Origin: CAZWCX01 sp964632945
GTDB taxonomy: Bacteria > Planctomycetota > MHYJ01 > WSZJ01 > CAZWCX01
DNA: 10,720 bases
Reading direction: 5' to 3'
Assembly: GCA_964632945.1 (NCBI GenBank)
Contig: CAZWCX010000194.1
Location: 1 to 10,720, forward strand
Under the pieces are notes generated by a model. The model had not been told where the DNA came from. It did no database searches and saw nothing but the letters and a program-made list of their open reading frames with translations. This document shows positions 1-9,693 of the stretch, piece by piece. The position numbers and the translations under genes are program-made. The number at the start of each line of letters is the position of its first letter. The stretch's first letter is position 1.

Positions 1-4
1 CGGG

Positions 5-54
5 CGGATTTTTCACGAAGCCGCTGGCGCGGCTTCATGAATAATCCGGGCTAG
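5..54 (-). repeat. REP-like palindromic hairpin at the ahcY 3' end
   Basis: Positions 5-24 pair with 29-48 around a TGGC loop. The stem is 20 positions long with two mismatches (11/42 and 16/37). The flank 39-54, read on the minus strand, is CTAGCCCGGATTATTC, and exactly the same 16 bases recur at 10669-10684 at the head of a second hairpin. On the ahcY mRNA the element begins at the stop codon: the TAG at 53-51 lies inside its CTAG. No T-run follows the stem, so it is not a canonical intrinsic terminator, although it could still stop transcription or protect the 3' end. I infer a dispersed intergenic repeat family from two copies; its size in the genome is unknown. Confidence 0.75.
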
Positions 55-1463
55 TACCGGTAGGACTCCGGCTTGAAGGGACCCTGCGTCGGCACGCCCA
101 GGTACTCCGACTGCTTCGGCGTGAGCGTCTCGAGCTGGACCCCCAGCTTGCCCAGGTGCAGCCGGGCGACCTTTTCATCCAACCGCTTGGGGAGCGTGTA
201 GACCTTCTTCGCGTATTGGCCCGCCTTGCTCCACAGTTCGATCTGGGCCATCACCTGGTTCGTGAATGAATTCGACATGACGAACGACGGATGGCCGGTG
301 GCGCAGCCGAGGTTGACCAGCCGTCCCTCGGCCAGGACGATCAGGCGCTTGCCGCTCTTCCAGTGGATCTCGTGCACTTGCGGCTTGATCTCGACCCAGC
401 GATGCTTGCGGATCGAGGCGATCTGGATCTCGCTGTCGAAGTGGCCGATGTTGCAGACGATCGCCCGATCCTTCATCGCGTCCATGTGACGCTCGGTGAT
501 GACGTCGCAACAGCCCGTGGCGGTGACGAAGACGTCGCCGATCGCGGCCGCGTCGTCCATGCGCAGGACCTGGTACCCCTCCATCGCCGCCTGGAGCGCG
601 CAAATCGGGTCGATCTCGGTGATGACGACCCGCGCTCCCTGCCCGCGCATCGCCTGCGCGCAGCCCTTGCCCACGTCGCCGTAGCCCGCGATCACCACGA
701 CCTTCCCCGCGAGCATGACGTCGGTGGCGCGCATGATCCCGTCCGGCAGGCTGTGCCGGCATCCATAGAGGTTGTCGAACTTGGACTTGGTGACGCTGTC
801 GTTCACGTTGAAGGCCGGGAACAGCAGTTTCCCCTGCTCCATCATGCGGTAGAGCCGGTGCACGCCCGTGGTCGTCTCCTCGGTGACGCCGCGGATGTTG
901 CGGGCGCACTCGTGGTAGAAGCCGGGACGCTCGGCGAGCGTCTTGCGGATGCTGGCATAGAGGACCGCCTCCTCCTCGCTTTCGGGCTTGCGGTCGAGGA
1001 CCTTGGCATCGTCCTCGGCGTCGCAGCCGAGATGGACCAGGAGGGTGGCGTCTCCGCCGTCGTCGAGAATCATGTTGGGCGTGCCGCCGTCGGACCACTC
1101 GAGGATCCGGTGCGTGTAGTCCCAGTACTGTTCGAGCGTTTCCCCCTTGACCGCGAACACCGGGACGCCGGCCTTGGCGATCGCGGCGGCCGCATGGTCC
1201 TGCGTGCTGAAGATGTTGCACGAGGCCCAGCGCACGTCGGCGCCGAGGTGCTTGAGGGTCTCGATGAGGACGGCGGTCTGGATGGTCATGTGCAGGCTGC
1301 CGGCGATGCGGGCCCCCTTGAGCGGCTGGGTCGTGCCGAATTCCTCCCGGATCGCCATCAGGCCGGGCATCTCGGTCTCCGCCAGGTCGATTTCCCGGCG
1401 GCCGAACTCGGCCTGCGTGATGTCCTTGACCGCGTAGTCGTGGGCGGTCTTCTGCGAAATCAT
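51..1463 (-). CDS. ahcY: S-adenosylhomocysteine hydrolase (adenosylhomocysteinase)
   Basis: This cytosolic, NAD-dependent enzyme of the activated-methyl cycle splits S-adenosylhomocysteine reversibly into adenosine and homocysteine, which relieves product inhibition of methyltransferases. The 470-residue protein has every family landmark: SLHMT with His58, DDGGD at 134-138, EETTTGVHRL from 195, NVNDSVTKSKFDN at 219-231 (Lys226, Asp230), the NAD-binding GYGDVGKG at 260-267, NIGHFD at 338-343 and the C-terminal KPESYRY. It is the long bacterial form, with the roughly 40-residue insertion around 138-190. I chose the ATG at 1463 because GGGAGAG lies 6 bases upstream; a GTG at 1478 would add five residues and place that site inside the gene. 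It follows the cyclase gene after 48 bp and may be co-transcribed with it. The stop codon lies inside a repeat element. Confidence 0.98.
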   Translation of the reverse strand: MISQKTAHDYAVKDITQAEFGRREIDLAETEMPGLMAIREEFGTTQPLKGARIAGSLHMTIQTAVLIETLKHLGADVRWASCNIFSTQDHAAAAIAKAGVPVFAVKGETLEQYWDYTHRILEWSDGGTPNMILDDGGDATLLVHLGCDAEDDAKVLDRKPESEEEAVLYASIRKTLAERPGFYHECARNIRGVTEETTTGVHRLYRMMEQGKLLFPAFNVNDSVTKSKFDNLYGCRHSLPDGIMRATDVMLAGKVVVIAGYGDVGKGCAQAMRGQGARVVITEIDPICALQAAMEGYQVLRMDDAAAIGDVFVTATGCCDVITERHMDAMKDRAIVCNIGHFDSEIQIASIRKHRWVEIKPQVHEIHWKSGKRLIVLAEGRLVNLGCATGHPSFVMSNSFTNQVMAQIELWSKAGQYAKKVYTLPKRLDEKVARLHLGKLGVQLETLTPKQSEYLGVPTQGPFKPESYRY

Positions 1464-1481
1464 GGTCGGCTCTCCCACTGG

Positions 1482-1500
1482 GGCCGGAGCGGGTCCGGCC
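1482..1500 (-). other. Short hairpin in the ahcY leader
   Basis: A perfect 7-bp inverted repeat (GGCCGGA and TCCGGCC) with a 5-base loop lies in the 48-bp gap between the cyclase stop and the ahcY start, ending 18 bases before the ATG. It has no T-run, so it is not a standard terminator. It could weakly separate the two genes or affect translation. In DNA this GC-rich a 7-bp stem can arise by chance. Confidence 0.35.
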
Positions 1501-1511
1501 GGTCGTCGAAC

Positions 1512-2264
1512 TCAATTCGCGCGGCCCGCCCGGCGGGCCTGCGGTTCATACAAAATCACGGGTTCGCGCGCCCCGGCCAGTGCGGCGCGCCGGGGGCGGC
1601 CGAGGCCGGGCTTCTCCTCCAGCAGATCCGCCGTCGCCGCGGTCAGCCCCAATCCGGTCCGGCCGCGCCGCGCGATCCAGGGCAGCAGGAGAAACGCCGT
1701 GTTCACCGTCTCGCCGAGGATGTCCGGCCGGGCATACCCGCGATGCCCGATCGCGCCGAGAAAGATCGGACCGCTGTGGAGCGCGATCCCCACCCGCGCG
1801 TGCGGCAGCACCGTGCGCGCCTCCCGGGCCGCGGCAAACGCCCGGTCGGCGTGGCGCGCCCCCGAGAAAAAGCCCAGAAAACCGTCACCGACGTACTTCA
1901 CGGGCACCCCTTCGTGCCGGAGGACCGCCTCGGTGATCAAGTGGAAGATCCCGTTGATCCACGCCGCCAGGTCCCGCGGCGCCAGCCGGCGCGCGCGGGC
2001 CGCGAACCCCGTCAAGTCGCTGCACAGCACCGTCGCGGGAAACGTGTCGCCGTCCGCTGCGCATCGGCCCAGCAGCCAATCGGCGCTCGCGCCGAGCAGG
2101 CGGCACAGGTCGGGCAGGATCGCCAGGTCGGGCGCATTCTCCCCGCGCTCCCATTTGGACACGGCCTGCGCGCTGATCTGCAGCGCGTGAGCGACGTCGG
2201 ACTGCTTGAGTCCGCATCGCTCCCGCCGGTCGCGGATGCGCCGGCCCAGGTCGGCGAGTCGCAT
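1512..2264 (-). CDS. XRE-type HTH / class III nucleotide cyclase fusion protein
   Basis: This 250-residue soluble protein has two domains. Residues 6-66 form a Cro/C1-type helix-turn-helix (LKQSDVAHALQISAQAVSKWERG). Residues 76-240 are a class III adenylate/guanylate cyclase domain: first metal Asp83 in SDLTGF, Lys123 and second metal Asp127 in VKYVGDG, and VGIALHSG from 158. Asp181 falls where adenine-selecting cyclases have Asp, and Asn188 is in ETVN. The arginine normally four residues after that Asn, which stabilises the transition state, is Leu192 here, so activity is uncertain. By family rules the product would be cAMP. The start is firm: AGGAG lies 6 bases before the ATG. No membrane segment is seen. 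I infer a cyclase tied to DNA, or a regulator that senses a nucleotide; it may control its own promoter through the palindrome at 2339-2355. Confidence 0.9.
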   Translation of the reverse strand: MRLADLGRRIRDRRERCGLKQSDVAHALQISAQAVSKWERGENAPDLAILPDLCRLLGASADWLLGRCAADGDTFPATVLCSDLTGFAARARRLAPRDLAAWINGIFHLITEAVLRHEGVPVKYVGDGFLGFFSGARHADRAFAAAREARTVLPHARVGIALHSGPIFLGAIGHRGYARPDILGETVNTAFLLLPWIARRGRTGLGLTAATADLLEEKPGLGRPRRAALAGAREPVILYEPQARRAGRAN

Positions 2265-2290
2265 GGGCGTCTCCTGTCCGTCGATCGTCC

Positions 2291-2318
2291 ATTATCCTCG
2301 CCGCCGGGCGCGGATCAA
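2291..2318 (-). promoter_or_regulatory. Predicted sigma70-type promoter of the HTH-cyclase gene
   Basis: On the minus strand TTGATC (2318-2313) is separated by 16 bases from GATAAT (2296-2291), about 27 bases before the start codon. It falls in the AT-richest stretch of the 75-bp gap between the HD and cyclase genes. Assigned by consensus only. Confidence 0.45.
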
Positions 2319-2338
2319 GGACCGCGTGGTTGTTCCCG

Positions 2339-2355
2339 CTCAACCGGCGGTTGAG
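2339..2355. promoter_or_regulatory. Perfect 17-bp palindrome, possible operator
   Basis: CTCAACCGGCGGTTGAG is an 8-bp perfect inverted repeat around one central base. It covers the stop codon of the HD gene and ends 20 bp upstream of the predicted -35 box of the HTH-cyclase gene. Its size and symmetry fit a dimeric Cro/C1-type repressor site, and the adjacent gene encodes such a domain. A terminator is less likely: the one-base centre makes a poor RNA loop and no T-run follows. Confidence 0.4.
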
Positions 2356-2954
2356 TGGTCTGCGGGCGGCCCGGCGGCAGGCGGTCGGGCGTCCGGAGGG
2401 GGCCGGAAGCGAGCGGGAAAGAAGAGTCCCGCGCAGCTCGCCCAACTTCCGCACGATCCCAGCAGCCGGACGGGGAGGAGCAGGTCCCACCCGCCGCGGG
2501 GCCACGCGCGCGCGATCGCGCGCGACTCGCGCCAGACCGCCCACCGGCGCAGCCCGGTGCAGTCCATCCACGCCCCCACCTGGAGCAGGCCGGCCACCGC
2601 GCCCTGCGACCAGGGCGGACGCAGCTGGAAATGGAAATCGATCGCGTCCGCCAGCGGGGACGCCCGTTCCGGCGCGCCGCCGGCTTCCGCCAGGAACCCC
2701 CGCAGGGCGCGACTCCCCGCCTCCGGAAAGGGGCGGGCCCGGTCCCGGTACGGCGGACACAACCCCAGGTCGTGGAAGATCGCCGCGAGCGCGAGCCCCT
2801 CCTCGTCGTGTTCGATTCCCCGCCGTCGCGCGTACGCGCGCGCGAGCAGGAACGTTCGCACGCTGTGGCGAAACATCGATTCGGGCATCACGGCGCGGAC
2901 CAGACCGACCGCGCGCGTCACCAGGGACGAGTCGGGCAGGGCAGGTTCCATCAT
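2340..2954 (-). CDS. HD-domain metal-dependent hydrolase
   Basis: The 204-residue protein carries the HD-superfamily metal ligands in order: His30 in FRHSVRTF, His61-Asp62 in IFHDLGL, His107 in DAIDFHF, and Asp131 in GAWMD. The spacing resembles small stand-alone HD proteins, including relatives of cyanamide hydratase, rather than HD-GYP or relA/spoT enzymes. The substrate is not identifiable. The tail from about 185 is rich in proline and alanine and probably disordered. There are two adjacent ATGs (2954 and 2951) with only a distant GGAG, so the start is weakly supported. It is followed after 75 bp by the HTH-cyclase gene in the same direction. Since eukaryotic cyclic-nucleotide phosphodiesterases share the HD fold, a role opposing the cyclase is an attractive guess but unproven. 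Confidence 0.85.
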   Translation of the reverse strand: MMEPALPDSSLVTRAVGLVRAVMPESMFRHSVRTFLLARAYARRRGIEHDEEGLALAAIFHDLGLCPPYRDRARPFPEAGSRALRGFLAEAGGAPERASPLADAIDFHFQLRPPWSQGAVAGLLQVGAWMDCTGLRRWAVWRESRAIARAWPRGGWDLLLPVRLLGSCGSWASCAGLFFPARFRPPPDARPPAAGPPADHSTAG

Positions 2955-3000
2955 CCGTGTCGCTTCGATCTCCGGGGGGGACGCCGCGTCGCGCGCCGGA

Positions 3001-3012
3001 CGGGACGTCCCG
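3001..3012. other. 12-bp palindrome in the HD-gene leader
   Basis: CGGGACGTCCCG is a perfect palindrome in the 138-bp gap between the SRPBCC and HD genes, 46 bp upstream of the HD start and downstream of the predicted promoter. The gap holds no gene. Chance occurrence is quite possible at this GC content. Confidence 0.25.
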
Positions 3013-3041
3013 GTTCTCTCTCTTCCGCAGTGGCGCCGCTC

Positions 3042-3069
3042 ATGGTACCCATGCGCGCGGCGAAGGCAA
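3042..3069 (-). promoter_or_regulatory. Possible promoter of the HD-domain gene
   Basis: On the minus strand TTGCCT (3069-3064) is followed after 16 bases by TACCAT (3047-3042). The pair is similar in style to the TTGCCC/TACACT promoter of liuB in this window. It lies in the longest gap of the minus-strand gene set. Weak consensus evidence only. Confidence 0.3.
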
Positions 3070-3092
3070 GCAACCGGGGACTCCGCCGGATG

Positions 3093-3721
3093 TCAGCCGG
3101 CGATCCCGCGCTCGGCGATCGCCCTGGCTTGCTGAAGGAAGATCTTCCGCAGCCACCCGCTGAACGGTTTCACCAGGAACCAGTAGCGACGGAACCGTTT
3201 CAGGGCCTCGCCGTCCAGGCAGCGGATGCGCGTCTCGGTGTCGAGCCGCGTGAGCCCCCCCACGCGGGGCTCGCAGTGAAAGTTCCACGCGACCTTCGCG
3301 AATCCGGGGCGGTCGAAGGCGCGGAACTCCGCCGCATCGACCCTTTGGACGTCGCCCGACCAGGTCCAGAAGCGGCCCACCAGCCCGAGCACCCGCTCGC
3401 GTCCCGGGTCGCGGGCGAGTTCGACGAAGCCGAAGCGGAGCGCGGTCGCGATCGTCCACCGCGGAGCGGCGGGATCGGGCGCGTTCCCGCCCGGGGGATT
3501 CACCGGCAGCCGGCGCATCGTCAAAAGCAGGCGGGCGGCCGGGCTCGCGTGGAGATCGACCCGGTCGAGCGCATCCCACACCCGCGCCGGTGGGGCGTGG
3601 ATGTCGATGCCGTAGGCGGCCGAGAACTGGGATCCCGGCAGCACCTCGTCGAGCAACATGGAAGCCTTCCTGCCCGTCGTCGGGAGCCGCGGCCGTTTGC
3701 GGCGAGCCCGCGACGCCGCGG

Positions 3722-3725
<4 letters not shown>
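3093..3725 (-). CDS. SRPBCC-fold (START/Bet v1-like) ligand-binding family protein
   Basis: The core is a single SRPBCC domain from about residue 36 to 205. It opens with the strand YGIDIHAPPARVWDAL and includes the Gly-Phe-Trp segment GLVGRFWTWSG (114-124) and the conserved end TETRIRCLD plus FRRYWFLVKPFSGWLRK. Such domains bind hydrophobic ligands in a cavity; the ligand here is unknown and no catalytic residues can be named. I used the ATG at 3725 because it overlaps the kinase stop as ATGA and has AAGGA 6 bases upstream, which suggests translational coupling. The ATG at 3659, also preceded by a purine-rich AGGAAGG, would remove 22 residues of an unusually basic tail (RARRKRPR) and match my expectation of where the family begins, so the true start may be there. 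Confidence 0.85.
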
Positions 3726-6994
<3,269 letters not shown>

Positions 6995-7000
6995 GCCGAC

Positions 7001-7029
7001 AACGTACCCGGATCCCGACGGCCTGTAAA
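7001..7029 (-). promoter_or_regulatory. Possible leaderless promoter of the kinase gene
   Basis: On the minus strand TTTACA (7029-7024) lies 17 bases from TACGTT (7006-7001). The latter ends only 6 bases before the ATG at 6994, so transcription would start at about the A of the start codon. This agrees with the lack of a ribosome-binding site. The -10 match is modest. Confidence 0.35.
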
Positions 7030-7076
7030 GCGGTCCCCCCGCGACGTTCGGGACCGTCCGGCCGGGCGCGCCGTCC

Positions 7077-7105
7077 TTGAACCCGCTCCCGTCGGGCGAT
7101 AGGAT
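7077..7105 (+). promoter_or_regulatory. Predicted promoter of the membrane-anchored LTxxQ-like protein gene
   Basis: TTGAAC (7077-7082), a 17-base spacer and TAGGAT (7100-7105) lie in the 184-bp gap between the divergent kinase and membrane-protein genes. The predicted mRNA leader is about 65 bases and ends in a strong GGAGG. The two divergent promoters have their -35 boxes about 50 bp apart, so shared control is possible. Confidence 0.45.
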
Positions 7106-7178
7106 GCCGGGTTCCCGATCCTCCGGTCGGACAAGGCCGGCGGGGCTCCGGTCCCGGGGCGGGAGTGTGGAGGTCATG

Positions 7179-7883
7179 ATGCGGGGGACCGAGGGCGGGC
7201 GGAATTCCGGCGTGCGCTGGGAGGGGTGGCTGCTCGGGGCTGCGGCGCCGGCCGTCCTGTGGGCGGCCTGGCTGGCGGTTCGCGTAGCGGACCTGGAGGC
7301 GGGTCGGGACCCGCAGGTCCTGGGGAAAGCCGCGCCCGCGTCGTCCTCCGTCGCCGCCTCCGGAAGACCTGCGTCGCGGGCCGGCGGGTCCGACCCGGAG
7401 GCGGAGCGCTTCGAGACGCTCGCGGCCGCGTTCGACCGCCGCCTGGACGCACTGTCGGAGCGGATCGCCGCGGCGCGTCGCGTGCGCGGTGGGGCCCCCG
7501 ATGCCGGGCGGGACGCCGACGAGGCGATGCTTGCGCGGCTCGACGTGGCGGCCGCGGCGGGAGAAGCCGGGTCGCTCGGCCGCATGGCGGCCTGGCTGGC
7601 GCCGTTCGCCGCCGAGGAAGCGCTCGAGGAACTCACGCGGGCGCTGAACCTCGCTCCCGAGCAGCGCGCGCCGGCGGAGCGGGCGCTGCGCGCCTACTTC
7701 CACGCTTGGTTTGCCCGGCTTTCCGGCAGCCTGGCGGGGGGCGACCCCGCCGGCGACGCGGGGGCGGATCCGGCGTGGCGGGATCTTGCCGACCGACTCG
7801 AGCGCGACCTGCACGCGGTCCTCACCGCGGAGCAGTTCGAGACGTTTCGCCGCGACCGCGACGCGCGCCGCCGTCGCCGCTAA
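7179..7883 (+). CDS. Single-pass membrane protein with Spy/CpxP-like LTxxQ pattern, function unknown
   Basis: The 234-residue protein has a short basic N-terminus, one hydrophobic helix at about 16-36 (GWLLGAAAPAVLWAAWLAVR), a low-complexity Ala/Gly/Ser linker, and a mainly helical, charged domain from about 73 to the end. That domain contains LNLAPEQ (156-162) and, about 55 residues later, LTAEQF (215-220). This pairing is seen in the Spy/CpxP/zinc-resistance family of extracytoplasmic helical proteins; I regard the link as suggestive only. It ends in a run of arginines. The ATG at 7179 has GGAGG 5 bases upstream; the ATG at 7176 would be only 2 bases from it. The gene is divergent from the kinase, whose tail is also probably extracytoplasmic. 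The liuB promoter begins 4 bases after its stop. Confidence 0.75.
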   Translation: MRGTEGGRNSGVRWEGWLLGAAAPAVLWAAWLAVRVADLEAGRDPQVLGKAAPASSSVAASGRPASRAGGSDPEAERFETLAAAFDRRLDALSERIAAARRVRGGAPDAGRDADEAMLARLDVAAAAGEAGSLGRMAAWLAPFAAEEALEELTRALNLAPEQRAPAERALRAYFHAWFARLSGSLAGGDPAGDAGADPAWRDLADRLERDLHAVLTAEQFETFRRDRDARRRRR

Positions 7884-7886
7884 TCG

Positions 7887-7916
7887 TTGCCCGCGCGGGC
7901 GCGTCGACGCTACACT
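7887..7916 (+). promoter_or_regulatory. Promoter of liuB (twin of the liuC promoter)
   Basis: TTGCCC (7887-7892), an 18-base spacer and TACACT (7911-7916). The surrounding block GCTACACTGGC and the upstream GTTGxCCG recur at 9664-9697 ahead of liuC in the same order and nearly the same spacing, which supports both as real promoters. The predicted leader is about 110 bases. Confidence 0.65.
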
Positions 7917-7942
7917 GGCCGCGCGCGACCGCGGAAGGGCGC

Positions 7943-7962
7943 GCGCCCGGGTCCCCGGGCGC
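7943..7962 (+). other. GC hairpin in the liuB leader
   Basis: GCGCCCGGG and CCCGGGCGC form a perfect 9-bp inverted repeat around TC, about 25 bases downstream of the predicted transcription start and 70 bases before the liuB ATG. There is no T-run. It may be a leader structure or a symmetric protein site; the base composition also makes it easy to form by chance. Confidence 0.35.
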
Positions 7963-8032
7963 CGCCGCCCCTGCGGATCGGCCGCGCCGGCGACGGGTCC
8001 GGCGTCCTTCCTCCGTCTCCCGAGGGCCCCCG

Positions 8033-9640
8033 ATGGACACGCTGCGCTCCCGTCTGCTGACCTCCTCCCCCGAGTTCAAGAAGAATGCGGAGCACCAGCG
8101 CGTGCTCGCCGCCCGCCTGCGCGAACGCCTCGCGGTGGTGCGCAAGGGCGGTCCGGAGAGCGCCATCCAGACCCAGCGCAAGCGCGGGAAGCTCCTGCCG
8201 CGCGAGCGGGTCGAGAAGTTGCTCGACCCGGATACGCCGTTCCTCGAGCTTTCCGCGCTGGCGGCCTGGGGCCGCCACGACGGCGAGGTCCCCGCGGGCG
8301 GGATCCTCACCGGGATCGGCCGGATCTCCGGCCGCGAATGCGTCATCGTCGCCAACGACTCGACGGTCAAGGGGGGGACCTACTTCCCGGAGACGATCAA
8401 GAAGCACATCCGTGCCCAGGAGATCGCGCTCGAGAACCGGCTCCCCGCGGTCTACCTCGTCGACTCGGGCGGCGTCTTCCTGCCCTTCCAGGCGGAGGTC
8501 TTTCCCGACAAGGAACACTTCGGGCGCATCTTCTACAACCAGGCGGTGATGTCGTCCCAGCGCATCCCGCAGGTCGCCGTCGTCCTCGGCATGTGCACCG
8601 CGGGGGGCGCGTACGTCCCCGCGATGAGCGACGAGAACGTGATCGTGCGCGGGGCGGGGACGATCTACCTCGCGGGCCCGCCCCTGGTCAAGGCGGCCAC
8701 CGGCGAGGACGTTTCCACGGAGGAATTGGGCGGCGGGGAAATGCACTCGCGCGTCTCCGGCGTGACCGACCACCTCGCGGACAACGAGGACCACGCCCTG
8801 CGCATCTGCCGCCACATCGTCGCCAACCTGAACACGGTCAAGCGCGTCGGCCTCGACCTCGCGCCCCCCGAGGATCCCGCCTATCCGGTCGAAGAGCTCT
8901 ACGGCATCCTGCCCACCGACACCAAACATCCGTACGATGTCCGCGAGGTGATCGCGCGACTCGTCGACGGCAGCCGCTTCCACGAGTTCAAGTCGGAATA
9001 CGGCACCACGCTCGTGTGCGGATTCGCGCGCTGGTACGGCTACCCGGTGGGGATCGTCGCCAACAACGGCGTGCTGTTCAGCGAGAGCGCCCTCAAGGGG
9101 GCGCACTTCGTCCAGATGTGCTCCCAGCGCGGAACGCCGCTGATCTTCCTGCAGAACATCACCGGGTTCATGGTTGGAAAGCGGTACGAACAGGGCGGGA
9201 TCGCCCGCGACGGCGCCAAGATGGTGCAGGCGGTGGCGACCGCCGCCGTGCCGCGCCTGACCGTGATCATCGGCGCCTCCCACGGGGCCGGAAACTACGC
9301 CATGTGCGGTCGCGGCTACCGCCCGCGCTTCCTCTTCACCTGGCCGAATGCGCGCATCTCGGTGATGGGCGCCGAACAGGCCGCCAGCGTCCTCGTGCAG
9401 GTGAAAAAGGATCAGCTCGCGCGGGAGGGGAAGATGCTCTCGCACGACGAGGCGCAGAAGATCGCCGAACCCGTGCTTGAAAAGTACGAACGGGAAGGCG
9501 ACCCCTACTACGGCTCGTCGCTGCTGTGGGACGACGGGATCATCGACCCGGCGGAGACGCGCAAGGTAATGGCGCTCGCGCTCTCGGCGGCGCTCAACGC
9601 GCCGGTCGAGGAGTCGCGCGCCCCCGTGTTCCGGATGTGA
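8033..9640 (+). CDS. liuB: Methylcrotonyl-CoA carboxylase, carboxyltransferase (beta) subunit
   Basis: This subunit moves the carboxyl group from carboxybiotin to 3-methylcrotonyl-CoA, giving 3-methylglutaconyl-CoA in leucine and isovalerate breakdown. The 535-residue length is typical of the bacterial subunit. The N half shows GGTYFPETIKKHIRAQEIA (114-132), VDSGGVFLPFQ (143-153), the oxyanion segment GMCTAGGAYVPAM (186-198) and AGPPLVKAATGE (214-225). The C half shows LQNITGFMVG (373-382), GASHGAGNYAMCGR (414-427) and MGAEQAASVL (445-454). The ATG has GAGGG 6 bases upstream. A propionyl- or geranyl-CoA carboxylase is less likely, because the sequence pattern and the neighbouring LiuC-type hydratase both point to the leucine pathway. 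The biotin-carrying alpha subunit it needs is not in this window. Confidence 0.94.
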   Translation: MDTLRSRLLTSSPEFKKNAEHQRVLAARLRERLAVVRKGGPESAIQTQRKRGKLLPRERVEKLLDPDTPFLELSALAAWGRHDGEVPAGGILTGIGRISGRECVIVANDSTVKGGTYFPETIKKHIRAQEIALENRLPAVYLVDSGGVFLPFQAEVFPDKEHFGRIFYNQAVMSSQRIPQVAVVLGMCTAGGAYVPAMSDENVIVRGAGTIYLAGPPLVKAATGEDVSTEELGGGEMHSRVSGVTDHLADNEDHALRICRHIVANLNTVKRVGLDLAPPEDPAYPVEELYGILPTDTKHPYDVREVIARLVDGSRFHEFKSEYGTTLVCGFARWYGYPVGIVANNGVLFSESALKGAHFVQMCSQRGTPLIFLQNITGFMVGKRYEQGGIARDGAKMVQAVATAAVPRLTVIIGASHGAGNYAMCGRGYRPRFLFTWPNARISVMGAEQAASVLVQVKKDQLAREGKMLSHDEAQKIAEPVLEKYEREGDPYYGSSLLWDDGIIDPAETRKVMALALSAALNAPVEESRAPVFRM

Positions 9641-9664
9641 CGCCGGCGCCGGGACGCGCAAACG

Positions 9665-9693
9665 TTGTCCGTTCGGGGGCGCGCTGCTACACT
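9665..9693 (+). promoter_or_regulatory. Promoter of the LiuC-type hydratase gene (twin of the liuB promoter)
   Basis: TTGTCC (9665-9670), a 17-base spacer and TACACT (9688-9693) lie in the 113-bp gap after liuB. The block matches the liuB promoter at GTTGxCCG, GGGxGCG and GCTACACTGGC. The predicted leader is about 55 bases and includes the palindrome GATTCGAATC at 9732-9741. Confidence 0.65.

Noticed and set aside
1..54. Intrinsic terminator of ahcY
   Set aside because: The stem is long enough, but the strand downstream reads CCCG with no T-run, and the same structure occurs elsewhere as a repeat. A terminator effect is possible but not shown.
1464..1511. SAH riboswitch upstream of ahcY
   Set aside because: Such riboswitches are known ahead of ahcY in some bacteria. 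Here the gap is only 48 bp, with one 7-bp hairpin and no sign of the pseudoknotted SAH-aptamer core.
291..2354. A 687-codon open frame antisense to ahcY and the cyclase gene
   Set aside because: It is a by-product of the high GC content. Its translation is Asp/Arg/Ala/Gly-rich low complexity with no domain, while both opposite-strand genes are clear families.
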